From assembly GCA_947464515.1 (NCBI GenBank), contig CANHXF010000051.1, forward strand, positions 1 through 9,380: 9,380 nucleotides of DNA. Direction: 5' to 3'. Position numbers and translations under genes: made by a program. Source of the DNA: Flavobacteriales bacterium. Its GTDB lineage: Bacteria > Bacteroidota > Bacteroidia > NS11-12g > UBA955. The number at the start of each line of letters is the position of its first letter. Positions within the stretch are counted from its first letter, which is position 1. The notes under the pieces are model-generated. The model worked only from the letters and a program-made list of their open reading frames with translations, made no database searches and had not been told where the DNA came from. Positions 1-7,503 of this stretch are shown piece after piece.

Positions 1-35
1 GAGAAAACAAAAAAGAAGGGCAAAAAATCCAAATA

Positions 36-2651
36 ATGTCGGGCCATTCTGCATATCCTAAACCTTTGTTCAACCTAACAATCTCGGTTGGGAGAAATAC
101 ATCTGGATTGGGTATTTGTAAAACCCAATTCTTTATACACGCGCTGATTTTGTTGTTGAGTTTTCAATTCCATCAACTGCAAGCCCAGAAAAAAAGCGGC
201 AGTACGATCATTGGCTTGGTGGTTGATACCGCCTCTGCGCCCCTTCCCATGGTACAGATTTTTAATCGCGAAGGAGCCAAAATGGGCCAAACCCGATTGG
301 ATGGAAACTTCAATTTGCGATTAGAGCCCGGCGCCTACAAACTCATTTTCTCCCACCCTAACTACCACTCCGTAGAAATTGCATTGCTTGTTAAGCAGGA
401 TCAAAACGATACCCTGAACATAAGATTATCGCATCAAACAGAAAAAATTGGCGTCGTGGAAATCCACAGAGATTACAAGGATCCAGGGCCCGATTACATG
501 CGCAAAACCATCGAAAAGCGCGATTATTGGCACAATCAGATTCCAAACCAAAGTGCCACGCTGTATATCAAAGCCTTTCAGTTAAACGCAAACAAGAAAA
601 GGCCTAAGGCCGTGAAATCTTCACCGGTAGAATCTGACCCTTCATCGCTCACCTCATCCGCAATTCCCGAAAAGACTAAAACGCCAACGGAGCCCAGAGA
701 TACAGGTCCTCAAGCCAAAGCCTTTGTAGAAATTGTGATGCAACGCGATGCCACCACCGATGGGAAAATTAAGGAAATTAGAGACGGAGTGACAAAAATT
801 GGCGCCCGCGACAATTTGGTGGGTTTGTACTATTTGACAACGACAGACGGAGATTTTAACTTATATCAAAACTTGATTCAAGCCCCGGCCTTATCATCCA
901 TGCCGGTCATGTCGCCCCTTTCAAGCTCAGCCATCCTTGCCTACCGCTTCCGCTACCTCGGCAGCTATCAAGACTCCACTTATGGTAGAATTTTGCGCAT
1001 TGGGGTGAATAGCCGTCAGACCGCGAATGCCACCTTTACCGGGGAACTTCACATCGTAGATTCCACGTTTTGGGTATATAAATCCTTCCTCAAATTCCCC
1101 AAGCACCTCATGGGCGAGTACGATGAAATGCAGATCAACCAATATTACAAATTGGATTCTGCGCAACATTTACTGATTGATTCACAACGATTTAACTATA
1201 TTACCAAGACGGTTGGGAGCACCGACAATGCCACCACCTACGTGCAGTACAAAACGATTACGGTAAACCCCACCTTCCCCAAAAATCACTTCGGACTAGA
1301 GATTAGCAGAACCAACCAAGAGGCCTATGAAAGGGATTCCAGCTATTGGGAATCACAACGCACACAGCCACTGAACGACAATGAGGTCAAGTTTATCAAC
1401 CGTGCCGATAGCATCAAAAGGGTGCAGACTTCAGACAAATATTTGGATTCCATTGAAGCAAAAATCAACAAAATTACCGTTAGATCACTCGTGATTGAAG
1501 GACAAGGGTACCAAAATAGAAAAAAAGGATTGGAGATAGGGCTAGCACCCCTGTGGACCGGCTACAATCCTTTCTGGGCCGGCGGACCCAGACTGGGCCT
1601 TTTCTGCAGCATTAAGAAAACCCTGAAAAATAAGCAGGAATTGGATTTCAATGAAAACCTCTCCTATGGAGTGAACAACAACGACTTGCAAGGGACGGTC
1701 TACTTTGGACACCTCTACAACCCCATCAAGCGCAAAAAATACACCCTTGCGGTGGGCAAACAATTTGGGTTTATTAACCCCAACGCGGCCTATGCGGACG
1801 TATTTAGAAGAGACAATGTGTTTGTAGAGAAGAGTGTGGCGGTTTCGCACCGACAAGAACTAGTCAATGGCCTTTACCTAAGGGTGCAGGGACGTTTTGC
1901 ACAGCGAAGCAGCATAGAGAACTTTACTTTCAGTGCTTTTGGCGATGATTTGTTTGAAAATAATGTACCGCTGCAGTTTGAGAATTCCACGACTTTTCAC
2001 AACGAGATTGGGCTGAGCTATACGCCCTATCAGCGATATATCATGGAGCCCCGTCAAAAAATCATCCTCGGCTCCAACTGGCCCACATTTAGCGTGAATT
2101 ACAGGCAGGCCATCCCCGGAATCATGGGCAGCAAAATAGACTTTAAGTATTTGGAATACCGCATAGAGCAAGAAATACCCCTGGGTCTGTCTGGAAAATC
2201 CACTATTATTGCCAATAGCGGCGCCTTTTTAAGCCAAAACAATGTGAGTGTGATGGATTGCCGCTACCAAAGACGGGGCGACCCAAGACTATTTATTCAA
2301 CCCCTCTACAATTTCCAGCAGCTGGATTCCACCTTTAAGACGTTTAACCGCTTTGTGGAACTACACTACTTGCACGAGTTCAACGGCAGCCTCCTAAACA
2401 AGATACCCTTCCTAAAATTACTAAAACTGAGCGAGCGCGCTGGTGCCAACTTCCTCTATGCCCCAGAGCGAAGGAATATGTTTTACTACGAAGGGTTTGT
2501 AGGGATCGACAAGGCCATCCGCATTGGCCGCGAGCGATGGAAAATCGGCTACTATTTCACCGCCGGTTATTCCAACATTTTCGAAAAACCCCGCTTTGGA
2601 TTCAAAATCAACTTCCAAGGATACGATCGCTATAATAACATTTGGCGGTGA
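36..2651 (+). CDS. CarboxypepD_reg-like / DUF5686 outer-membrane-type protein
   Basis: An 871-residue exported protein of unknown function, probably in the outer membrane. Seen in sequence: a hydrophobic signal-peptide core at residues 32-45 with likely cleavage near LQA|Q at 50/51; a carboxypeptidase-regulatory-like beta-sandwich at about 57-133; a DUF5686-type segment (DPGPDYMRKTIEKR, 149-162); a Lys/Ser/Pro/Thr-rich insert at about 187-230; and a C-terminal half rich in alternating aromatic and polar residues, consistent with a beta-barrel (about 500-871). Family knowledge: this architecture is common in Bacteroidota, usually 800-900 residues, with no proven role. The start is uncertain: ATG 36 leaves an unusual 28-residue leader before the signal peptide, the frame is open to the window edge, and TTG at 108 would give a standard 26-residue signal peptide. 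A broken relative of its 3' end lies at 4109-4236. No promoter is visible. Confidence 0.88.
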   Translation: MSGHSAYPKPLFNLTISVGRNTSGLGICKTQFFIHALILLLSFQFHQLQAQKKSGSTIIGLVVDTASAPLPMVQIFNREGAKMGQTRLDGNFNLRLEPGAYKLIFSHPNYHSVEIALLVKQDQNDTLNIRLSHQTEKIGVVEIHRDYKDPGPDYMRKTIEKRDYWHNQIPNQSATLYIKAFQLNANKKRPKAVKSSPVESDPSSLTSSAIPEKTKTPTEPRDTGPQAKAFVEIVMQRDATTDGKIKEIRDGVTKIGARDNLVGLYYLTTTDGDFNLYQNLIQAPALSSMPVMSPLSSSAILAYRFRYLGSYQDSTYGRILRIGVNSRQTANATFTGELHIVDSTFWVYKSFLKFPKHLMGEYDEMQINQYYKLDSAQHLLIDSQRFNYITKTVGSTDNATTYVQYKTITVNPTFPKNHFGLEISRTNQEAYERDSSYWESQRTQPLNDNEVKFINRADSIKRVQTSDKYLDSIEAKINKITVRSLVIEGQGYQNRKKGLEIGLAPLWTGYNPFWAGGPRLGLFCSIKKTLKNKQELDFNENLSYGVNNNDLQGTVYFGHLYNPIKRKKYTLAVGKQFGFINPNAAYADVFRRDNVFVEKSVAVSHRQELVNGLYLRVQGRFAQRSSIENFTFSAFGDDLFENNVPLQFENSTTFHNEIGLSYTPYQRYIMEPRQKIILGSNWPTFSVNYRQAIPGIMGSKIDFKYLEYRIEQEIPLGLSGKSTIIANSGAFLSQNNVSVMDCRYQRRGDPRLFIQPLYNFQQLDSTFKTFNRFVELHYLHEFNGSLLNKIPFLKLLKLSERAGANFLYAPERRNMFYYEGFVGIDKAIRIGRERWKIGYYFTAGYSNIFEKPRFGFKINFQGYDRYNNIWR

Positions 2652-2734
2652 TTAATTCTGTCCGTTAAACGGCTCCATAGGCCTTTCAGCCGATTGATTG
2701 ATCCCGTCACGCTTGAGAATTTACGAATTATCCG

Positions 2735-2763
2735 TTTATAAGTGTGTTTTTTGTGTATATTTA
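2735..2763 (+). promoter_or_regulatory. Possible Bacteroidota-type promoter of the ATPase gene
   Basis: TATATTTA at 2756-2763 matches the Bacteroidota -7 consensus TAnnTTTG except for the last base. A TTTA at 2735-2738 lies 17 bp upstream and could serve as a weak -33 element (consensus TTTG). The -7 candidate lies inside the inverted repeat at 2752-2767, so a protein bound there would block transcription. In such AT-rich DNA a match of this quality can arise by chance. Confidence 0.3.
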
Positions 2764-2767
2764 CACA
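2752..2767. promoter_or_regulatory. Perfect 6-bp inverted repeat (TGTGTA-TATT-TACACA), possible operator
   Basis: TGTGTA and TACACA are exact reverse complements separated by 4 bp. The repeat ends 16 bp before the ATPase ATG and overlaps the best promoter candidate. This position and symmetry suit a binding site for a dimeric regulator. It could also be a weak hairpin in the leader RNA, but with only 6 mostly A-T pairs that is less likely. No regulator gene is visible nearby. Confidence 0.35.
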
Positions 2768-2783
2768 TATTTAATACTTATAT

Positions 2784-4088
2784 ATGGAAAGAGTCATTCA
2801 AAAAGAACTGTTACATTGGAAAAACAAATCGCAGAGACTTCCGCTAATCTTACAAGGTGCACGCCAAGTAGGCAAAACGCACATCATGAAATGGTTGGGT
2901 GTTCATCACTACCAAAAACATGTATATTTCAATTTTGATGAACGACCCGAGATCAAAGAATTCTTTGTTACCAATAAACAGGTAGATCGAATTATAGAGC
3001 TTTTTGGTTTGGTCAGTGGCATTACCATAGATCAAAACACATTGATCATACTAGATGAAATTCAAGAATGTCCGGAAGCCTTGAATTCGCTGAAATACTT
3101 CGCCGAAAATCGACCTGAAATTCACATCATCTGCGCAGGATCCTTATTGGGCCTGTTGTTAAACAATGGTCATTCCTTCCCAGTAGGTAAAGTAGAATTT
3201 ATGGAAATGCATCCAATGTCGTTCCGTGAAGTCTTACCATACTGGGATGAACCTTCCGCTAAATACTTGGAAAGCAAAAATCCGCTGGAGCCCATTCACG
3301 CCCTTTTTTTTAACTCAATCCTATATCAATTTAAAAAATATCTAATCATTGGTGGAATGCCCGCTGCGATTAAAACATTCAACCAAAATAATCAATTCGA
3401 AGAAGCCGACCAGGTATTGCAAAATCTATTGTTGTCTTACCGAGGTGATTTTGCAAAACATCCAATAATGACGGATATTGCCAAAATCACTCATGTTTTC
3501 GATTCATTACCGACGCAACTTTCTAGAGAAAACAAAAAATTCGTTTTTCAATTGGTGAGAAACGGTGCACGCGCCAGAGAATATGAAGACGCTATTCAAT
3601 GGTTGGTTAATTCTGGTTTAATACACCGAGTGAATCTCATCACAAAGCCATCATTACCCCTTACGGCTTACGTCCAAGTAAGTGCATTTAAATTGTATTG
3701 TATGGACGTGGGTTTGATTCGCAAAATGTCAACATTATCACCGTCAGCATTTGCTGAGGGAAATCGATTATTCACTGAATTTAAAGGAACTTTAACAGAA
3801 AACTATATTCTACAAAGTTTGATATCACAATTTCCAGAGAAACCCTATTATTGGACATCTGGCAATACCGCAGAGGTGGATTTTTTAATCACACATAATA
3901 ACCAGATAATCCCCATAGAGGTCAAGAGCGATGTAAATGTGAAAAGCAGGAGTCTCACCCTATATAGGAGTCAATATCAACCACCAATTTCAATCCGATA
4001 TTCCTTACAAAATTTAGAAACGAGAGATGGACTCATTAATATTCCCCTATTTTTGGCTGATTATACCAATGAAATCCTAGGCAAATAA
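2784..4088 (+). CDS. AAA-family ATPase with C-terminal DUF4143 (nuclease-like) domain
   Basis: A 434-residue cytoplasmic ATPase of the AAA_14/DUF4143 family. Seen in sequence: Walker A GARQVGKT (25-32), Walker B LIILDEIQ (87-94), a sensor-like CAGSLLG (117-123), the family's DVGL (308-311), and near the C-terminus a PD-(D/E)XK-like set E339, D366 (in EVDF) and E379-V-K381. Family knowledge: such proteins are numerous and patchily distributed in Bacteroidota and archaea; no biochemical role is established. The nuclease-like residues suggest possible nucleic-acid cleavage, which is inference. Length is normal and the frame is intact. ATG 2784 is the first start after an in-frame TAA at 2772. 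The gene is visibly AT-richer than its neighbours and lies between an intact DUF5686 gene and a fragment of another, suggesting acquisition. It has no visible antitoxin-like or other partner. Confidence 0.9.
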   Translation: MERVIQKELLHWKNKSQRLPLILQGARQVGKTHIMKWLGVHHYQKHVYFNFDERPEIKEFFVTNKQVDRIIELFGLVSGITIDQNTLIILDEIQECPEALNSLKYFAENRPEIHIICAGSLLGLLLNNGHSFPVGKVEFMEMHPMSFREVLPYWDEPSAKYLESKNPLEPIHALFFNSILYQFKKYLIIGGMPAAIKTFNQNNQFEEADQVLQNLLLSYRGDFAKHPIMTDIAKITHVFDSLPTQLSRENKKFVFQLVRNGARAREYEDAIQWLVNSGLIHRVNLITKPSLPLTAYVQVSAFKLYCMDVGLIRKMSTLSPSAFAEGNRLFTEFKGTLTENYILQSLISQFPEKPYYWTSGNTAEVDFLITHNNQIIPIEVKSDVNVKSRSLTLYRSQYQPPISIRYSLQNLETRDGLINIPLFLADYTNEILGK

Positions 4089-4108
4089 AATTGCACTGCT
4101 CAGCTATT

Positions 4109-4236
4109 CGCCTTTTCAAGCCAGAACAATGTGAGTGTGATGGACTACCGATACCATAGACGCGGAGATCCAAAAATATTTACCCAACCCCTCTACAACT
4201 TCCAAGGGTTCGACCGTAACAACAACATTTGGCGGT
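4109..4236 (+). pseudogene. Remnant of a second DUF5686-type gene (3' end, internally deleted)
   Basis: Bases 4109-4205 align without gaps to 2222-2318 of the intact DUF5686 gene with about 15 mismatches (about 85% identity), and 4198-4235 align to 2611-2648. The offset changes by exactly 300 bp between blocks, so 100 codons are missing, with the join at the shared AACTTCCA-like stretch. The translation reads SQNNVSVMDYRYHRRGDP then PLYNFQGFDRNNNIWR, against SQNNVSVMDCRYQRRGDP and NFQGYDRYNNIWR in the intact protein. Many differences are synonymous, so the source was probably a working paralog. The reading frame continues past the former stop position to 4358, into the glmS 3' end. The 5' four-fifths of the gene is absent; homology stops about 20 bp after the ATPase stop codon. 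It should not encode a functional protein. Confidence 0.85.
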
Positions 4237-4248
4237 ACCGGGCCAAAT
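4227..4248 (-). terminator. Hairpin just after glmS stop codon, possible terminator
   Basis: ATTTGGC at 4227-4233 and GCCAAAT at 4242-4248 form a perfect 7-bp stem around an 8-base loop that itself contains GGTACC. On the glmS strand it starts 6 bases after the stop codon. It is followed by GTTGTTGTTA rather than a continuous T-run, so intrinsic termination would be weak; it may instead protect the mRNA 3' end. The + strand side has no T-run either. One arm derives from the DUF5686 remnant and the other lies outside it. Confidence 0.35.
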
Positions 4249-4254
4249 TAGAAA

Positions 4255-6096
4255 TTACTCCACCGTTACCGATTTCGCCAAATTCCTTGGCTGATCCACA
4301 TTGCAACCGCGCATCACAGCGATGTGATAACTCAATAACTGCAAAGGCACCGTATTAATCAAAGGACTCAAGGGCTCAATGGTTTCAGGCACTTCGATCA
4401 CGTGGTCGACAATGTTATCCAAATCACGATTTCCCTCGCTCACAATTGCAATCACCTTGCCTTTTCTCGCCTTCACCTCTTGGATATTACTCACCACCTT
4501 TTCGTAATGCTCCGAATTGGTAGCAATCACAACCACTGGCATCTCTTCGTCGATTAGGGCAATCGGACCATGCTTCATCTCGGCTGCAGGATATCCTTCG
4601 GCGTGGATATAACTGATTTCCTTGAGCTTCAATGCTCCTTCTAATGCCACCGGGAAGTTATAACCCCGACCCAAATACAAGAAATTACGAGCATCTTTAT
4701 ATTGTGAAGCCAACTCAATCATCTGATCGTTTAGCAACAAGGCTTTTTCTATCTTCTCAGGAATGGCTTCCATTTCCTCGTAAAACGATTTGATGGCCAC
4801 CAAATTCATCGTTCCACGCAATTTAGCCATACCTACTGCCATCAAGGCCAAAACTGTAACCTGCGCCGTGAACGCCTTGGTACTCGCGACCCCAATTTCA
4901 GGGCCTGCATGCGTGTAAGCCCCCGCATCGCTCAATCGAGGAATGCTAGAACCAACCACATTACAAACGCCAAATACACTTGCACCTTTGCGCTTTGCCA
5001 AATCCATGGCTGCCAACGAATCCGCTGTTTCCCCACTCTGAGAAATGGCAATTACCAAATCATCCGCATATAACACTGGATTGCGATACCTAAACTCAGA
5101 AGCATACTCCACTTCCACCGGCACCCGCGCCAAATCTTCAAACAAATACTCCGCAACCAAACCCGCATGCCAACTCGTTCCACAACCAATCAATATCAAT
5201 CGCTTGATTTCCTTCAATCGCTCCGCATAATCCTCCATGGAACGCATGTGAATTTGACCCGTATTGGAATCGAAACGACCTCTAAAGCTATCGAAAATAG
5301 AACGTGGCTGTTCGTAAATCTCCTTCAACATAAAGTGAGGATACCCGCCCTTTTCCAACTGCTCTAAACTCAACTCCAACTCCTGTACATAAGGCACCTG
5401 AACTACGTTTTCGATGCTCTTCACTATCAATTCATTGTTCTCAACGATAGCGATTTCGCCATCCTTAAGATAAATCACTTTATTCGTGTATTCAATAATT
5501 GGCGTAGCATCAGACGCGAATAAAAATTCTCCCCTGTCATGACCCAAGCCCACCACCAAAGGACTTCCCTTGCGCGCTGCAATCAGATGCTCAGGATGGT
5601 TTTTACTCAAAATCACGATCGCATAAGCACCCACAACTTGCTTCAACGCCGAACGAACGGCATCGGCCAAAGGCAAACCCGTATTCACCATAACATCTTC
5701 AATCAAATGCGCCAACACCTCAGTATCAGTATCCGAATGAAACGTATGTCCACGCTGAATCATGCCCTCTTTTAACGTCGCATAATTTTCGATGATTCCG
5801 TTGTGAATGATGGCCAAATCGCCGCTTTCACTCAAATGAGGATGAGAATTTTTATCATTCGGTTCTCCATGGGTAGCCCAACGTGTGTGGCCCATCCCGA
5901 TGGTTCCCGTAGTATCCTGCCCTAGAGCTTCTTCTTCCAAGTTTGAAACCTTGCCTTGCTTCTTATAGACGCGCATATTGCCATCCAACAAAGCAACACC
6001 GGCACTGTCGTATCCGCGATACTCTAAGCGCTTAAGGCCTTTAATGACAATGTCATACGCCTGTTTATTTCCAATATAGGCTACGATTCCACACAT
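4255..6096 (-). CDS. glmS: Glutamine--fructose-6-phosphate aminotransferase (isomerizing)
   Basis: This cytoplasmic enzyme converts fructose-6-phosphate and glutamine to glucosamine-6-phosphate and glutamate, the first step toward UDP-GlcNAc for peptidoglycan and lipopolysaccharide. The 613-residue length is normal. Residues 1-220 form the class II glutaminase domain, with nucleophile Cys2 after the initiator Met, GHTRWATHG (69-77), HNG (98-100) and D124. Two SIS domains follow: GCGTS (304-308), SQSGETADS (352-360) and STKAFTAQ (405-412) in the first; LGRGYNFPVALEG (475-487), E493 and H509 (KHGP) in the second. The tail ends in RNLAKSVTVE with K608, matching the E. coli Lys that forms a Schiff base with the sugar. 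The start is fixed by the need for Cys at position 2. It lies 40 bp downstream of metK and is probably co-transcribed with it. No glmS ribozyme is evident or has room in the 40-bp gap. Confidence 0.98.
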   Translation of the reverse strand: MCGIVAYIGNKQAYDIVIKGLKRLEYRGYDSAGVALLDGNMRVYKKQGKVSNLEEEALGQDTTGTIGMGHTRWATHGEPNDKNSHPHLSESGDLAIIHNGIIENYATLKEGMIQRGHTFHSDTDTEVLAHLIEDVMVNTGLPLADAVRSALKQVVGAYAIVILSKNHPEHLIAARKGSPLVVGLGHDRGEFLFASDATPIIEYTNKVIYLKDGEIAIVENNELIVKSIENVVQVPYVQELELSLEQLEKGGYPHFMLKEIYEQPRSIFDSFRGRFDSNTGQIHMRSMEDYAERLKEIKRLILIGCGTSWHAGLVAEYLFEDLARVPVEVEYASEFRYRNPVLYADDLVIAISQSGETADSLAAMDLAKRKGASVFGVCNVVGSSIPRLSDAGAYTHAGPEIGVASTKAFTAQVTVLALMAVGMAKLRGTMNLVAIKSFYEEMEAIPEKIEKALLLNDQMIELASQYKDARNFLYLGRGYNFPVALEGALKLKEISYIHAEGYPAAEMKHGPIALIDEEMPVVVIATNSEHYEKVVSNIQEVKARKGKVIAIVSEGNRDLDNIVDHVIEVPETIEPLSPLINTVPLQLLSYHIAVMRGCNVDQPRNLAKSVTVE

Positions 6097-6136
6097 GGTT
6101 TAGTTACTATTAATGAATAAAATGTTTCGGATTGAT

Positions 6137-7396
6137 TTACAAACCAAAAACCGATTTCACTGCACCCACAGCGTTAGTCTCTTCCCAAGGGAACAATTTA
6201 ACAGTAACCTTTAACTCGTTGGCTTTTCCTGCATTGAATACCTTATCTACAGTTTTGCATTCACGACCCATGTGGCCATAAGCAGCAGTCTCTAAATAAA
6301 TAGGAGTGCGCAATTTAAAACGCTGTTCGATGTTGTAAGGACGCAAACTAAATTCAGGCATAGCCAAAATTTTCGATGCAATCTCACCGTCTGTCATTGC
6401 AACTTTTGCAGTTCCATAAGTATCAACAAACACACCCACTGGCTCAGCTACACCGATGGCATAACTTACTTGAACCAATACTTGATCGCAAACACCCGCA
6501 GCCACCAAATTCTTGGCGATGTGACGGGTTGCGTAGGCCGCAGAACGGTCTACCTTACTAGGATCTTTTCCAGAAAATGCACCACCACCGTGTGCACCAC
6601 GACCGCCATAAGTATCAACGATAATCTTACGACCTGTCAATCCGGTATCTCCGTGTGGACCACCAATTACAAACTTTCCTGTTGGATTGATGTGATACTT
6701 GATGTCGCTGCCAAACAATGCCTGGATATGTGCAGGCAACTTAGCCATCACACGAGGAATCAACAAATTCACCAAATCATCATGAATTTTCTTCAACATC
6801 GCATCGTCTTCGTCGAAATCATCGTGCTGCGTTGAAATCACAATCGTATCAATATTCATCGGCTTGTGATCGTCTGAGTATTGAATTGTAACCTGACTTT
6901 TTGCATCAGGACGTAAGTAACCAATTACATTCCCTTCACGACGCATGGCAGCCAATTCTTCCAAAAGAAGGTGGGCCAACATCAAAGGCAAAGGCATCAA
7001 CGTATCTGTCTCATTGTTCGCATAACCAAACATCATACCCTGATCGCCCGCACCCTGATCTTCAGGATTTGCACGCTCTACACCCTGGTTGATATCAGCA
7101 CTTTGCTCATGAATTGCACTCAAGATTCCACAGCTGTTAGAATCAAACATATATTCACTCTTGGTGTAACCAATTTTCGCGATCACATCACGGGCGATTT
7201 TTTGTACATCCAAGTACGCGTTCGACTTCACCTCTCCGGCCAAAACAACCTGTCCAGTGGTTACCAATGTCTCACAAGCCACTTTACTGCTTGGGTCGTA
7301 AGCCAAAAAATTGTCAATCAACGCATCTGAAATCTGATCAGCTACTTTGTCTGGGTGTCCTTCCGACACGGATTCTGAAGTAAAAAAGTATGGCAT
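6137..7396 (-). CDS. metK: S-adenosylmethionine synthetase (methionine adenosyltransferase)
   Basis: This cytoplasmic enzyme makes S-adenosylmethionine from ATP and methionine, releasing phosphate and diphosphate. Seen in sequence: the N-terminal [13 protein letters not shown] with H14 and D16, the first signature [12 protein letters not shown] (115-126), and the phosphate-binding GGGAFSGKD (270-278). All three repeated alpha/beta domains appear intact. At 419 residues it is longer than the roughly 384-residue E. coli protein; the added residues lie in internal loops, for example around 190-240, and such lengths are usual in Bacteroidota. ATG at 7396 begins directly at the conserved N-terminus. 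It is the first gene of a probable metK-glmS unit, with a good -7 box 13-20 bases upstream. No SAM riboswitch fold is apparent in the 107-bp upstream gap. Confidence 0.98.
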   Translation of the reverse strand: MPYFFTSESVSEGHPDKVADQISDALIDNFLAYDPSSKVACETLVTTGQVVLAGEVKSNAYLDVQKIARDVIAKIGYTKSEYMFDSNSCGILSAIHEQSADINQGVERANPEDQGAGDQGMMFGYANNETDTLMPLPLMLAHLLLEELAAMRREGNVIGYLRPDAKSQVTIQYSDDHKPMNIDTIVISTQHDDFDEDDAMLKKIHDDLVNLLIPRVMAKLPAHIQALFGSDIKYHINPTGKFVIGGPHGDTGLTGRKIIVDTYGGRGAHGGGAFSGKDPSKVDRSAAYATRHIAKNLVAAGVCDQVLVQVSYAIGVAEPVGVFVDTYGTAKVAMTDGEIASKILAMPEFSLRPYNIEQRFKLRTPIYLETAAYGHMGRECKTVDKVFNAGKANELKVTVKLFPWEETNAVGAVKSVFGL

Positions 7397-7408
7397 AAGT
7401 TTAAACTA

Positions 7409-7435
7409 CAAATATACAACCCAAACTCATTCAAA
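7409..7435 (-). promoter_or_regulatory. Bacteroidota-type promoter for metK(-glmS)
   Basis: On the - strand TATATTTG (7416-7409) matches the Bacteroidota -7 consensus TAnnTTTG exactly. A TTTG at 7435-7432 lies 15 bp upstream and is the nearest -33 candidate, though the spacing is shorter than usual. The -7 box ends 12 bases before the metK ATG, so the leader would be very short, which argues against a leader riboswitch. An A8 run on the same strand lies further upstream (about 7486-7479). Confidence 0.5.
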
Positions 7436-7503
7436 AGAGGGGTTTCCGCAAAGGGCAGATAAAGTTCACAAAACGTACTTTTTTTTGGTCAACGACAATT
7501 CAA

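Larger units (their letters stand above)
2652..2783. other. AT-rich intergenic spacer before the ATPase gene
   Basis: This 132-bp spacer follows the DUF5686 stop codon and leads to the ATPase start. The second half is strongly AT-rich and holds the inverted repeat and promoter-like elements listed separately. The first half contains a tight CCGTT-A-AACGG arrangement near 2661-2671, with too short a loop to fold and no following T-run, so no terminator for the upstream gene is evident. No small gene is supported. Confidence 0.6.

Noticed and set aside
2661..2671. CCGTT-A-AACGG as a terminator after the DUF5686 gene
   Set aside because: A one-base loop cannot fold into a stable hairpin and no T-run follows.
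2784..4088. ATPase as part of a novel defence or toxin-antitoxin system
   Set aside because: The gene is intact and carries nuclease-like residues, but no partner gene accompanies it; its neighbours are a surface protein, a gene fossil and housekeeping genes, so there is no support for a system.
4131..4358. 75-residue open frame on the + strand between the ATPase and glmS genes
   Set aside because: Its first third is the DUF5686 remnant and the rest is antisense to the glmS 3' end. It has only a GTG start and no independent sign of being a gene.
6097..6136. Possible glmS ribozyme upstream of glmS
   Set aside because: The ribozyme is known from Gram-positive lineages and needs well over 100 bases; only 40 AT-rich bases are available.
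6376..7330. Several open frames of 60-120 codons on the + strand opposite metK
   Set aside because: They are shadows of the conserved metK coding sequence, with low-complexity His/Gln/Thr-rich translations and no recognisable domain.
7397..7503. Possible SAM riboswitch before metK
   Set aside because: The gap is only 107 bp, the -7 box ends 12 bases from the ATG so the transcribed leader would be very short, and no SAM-I or SAM-II type stem arrangement could be recognised.
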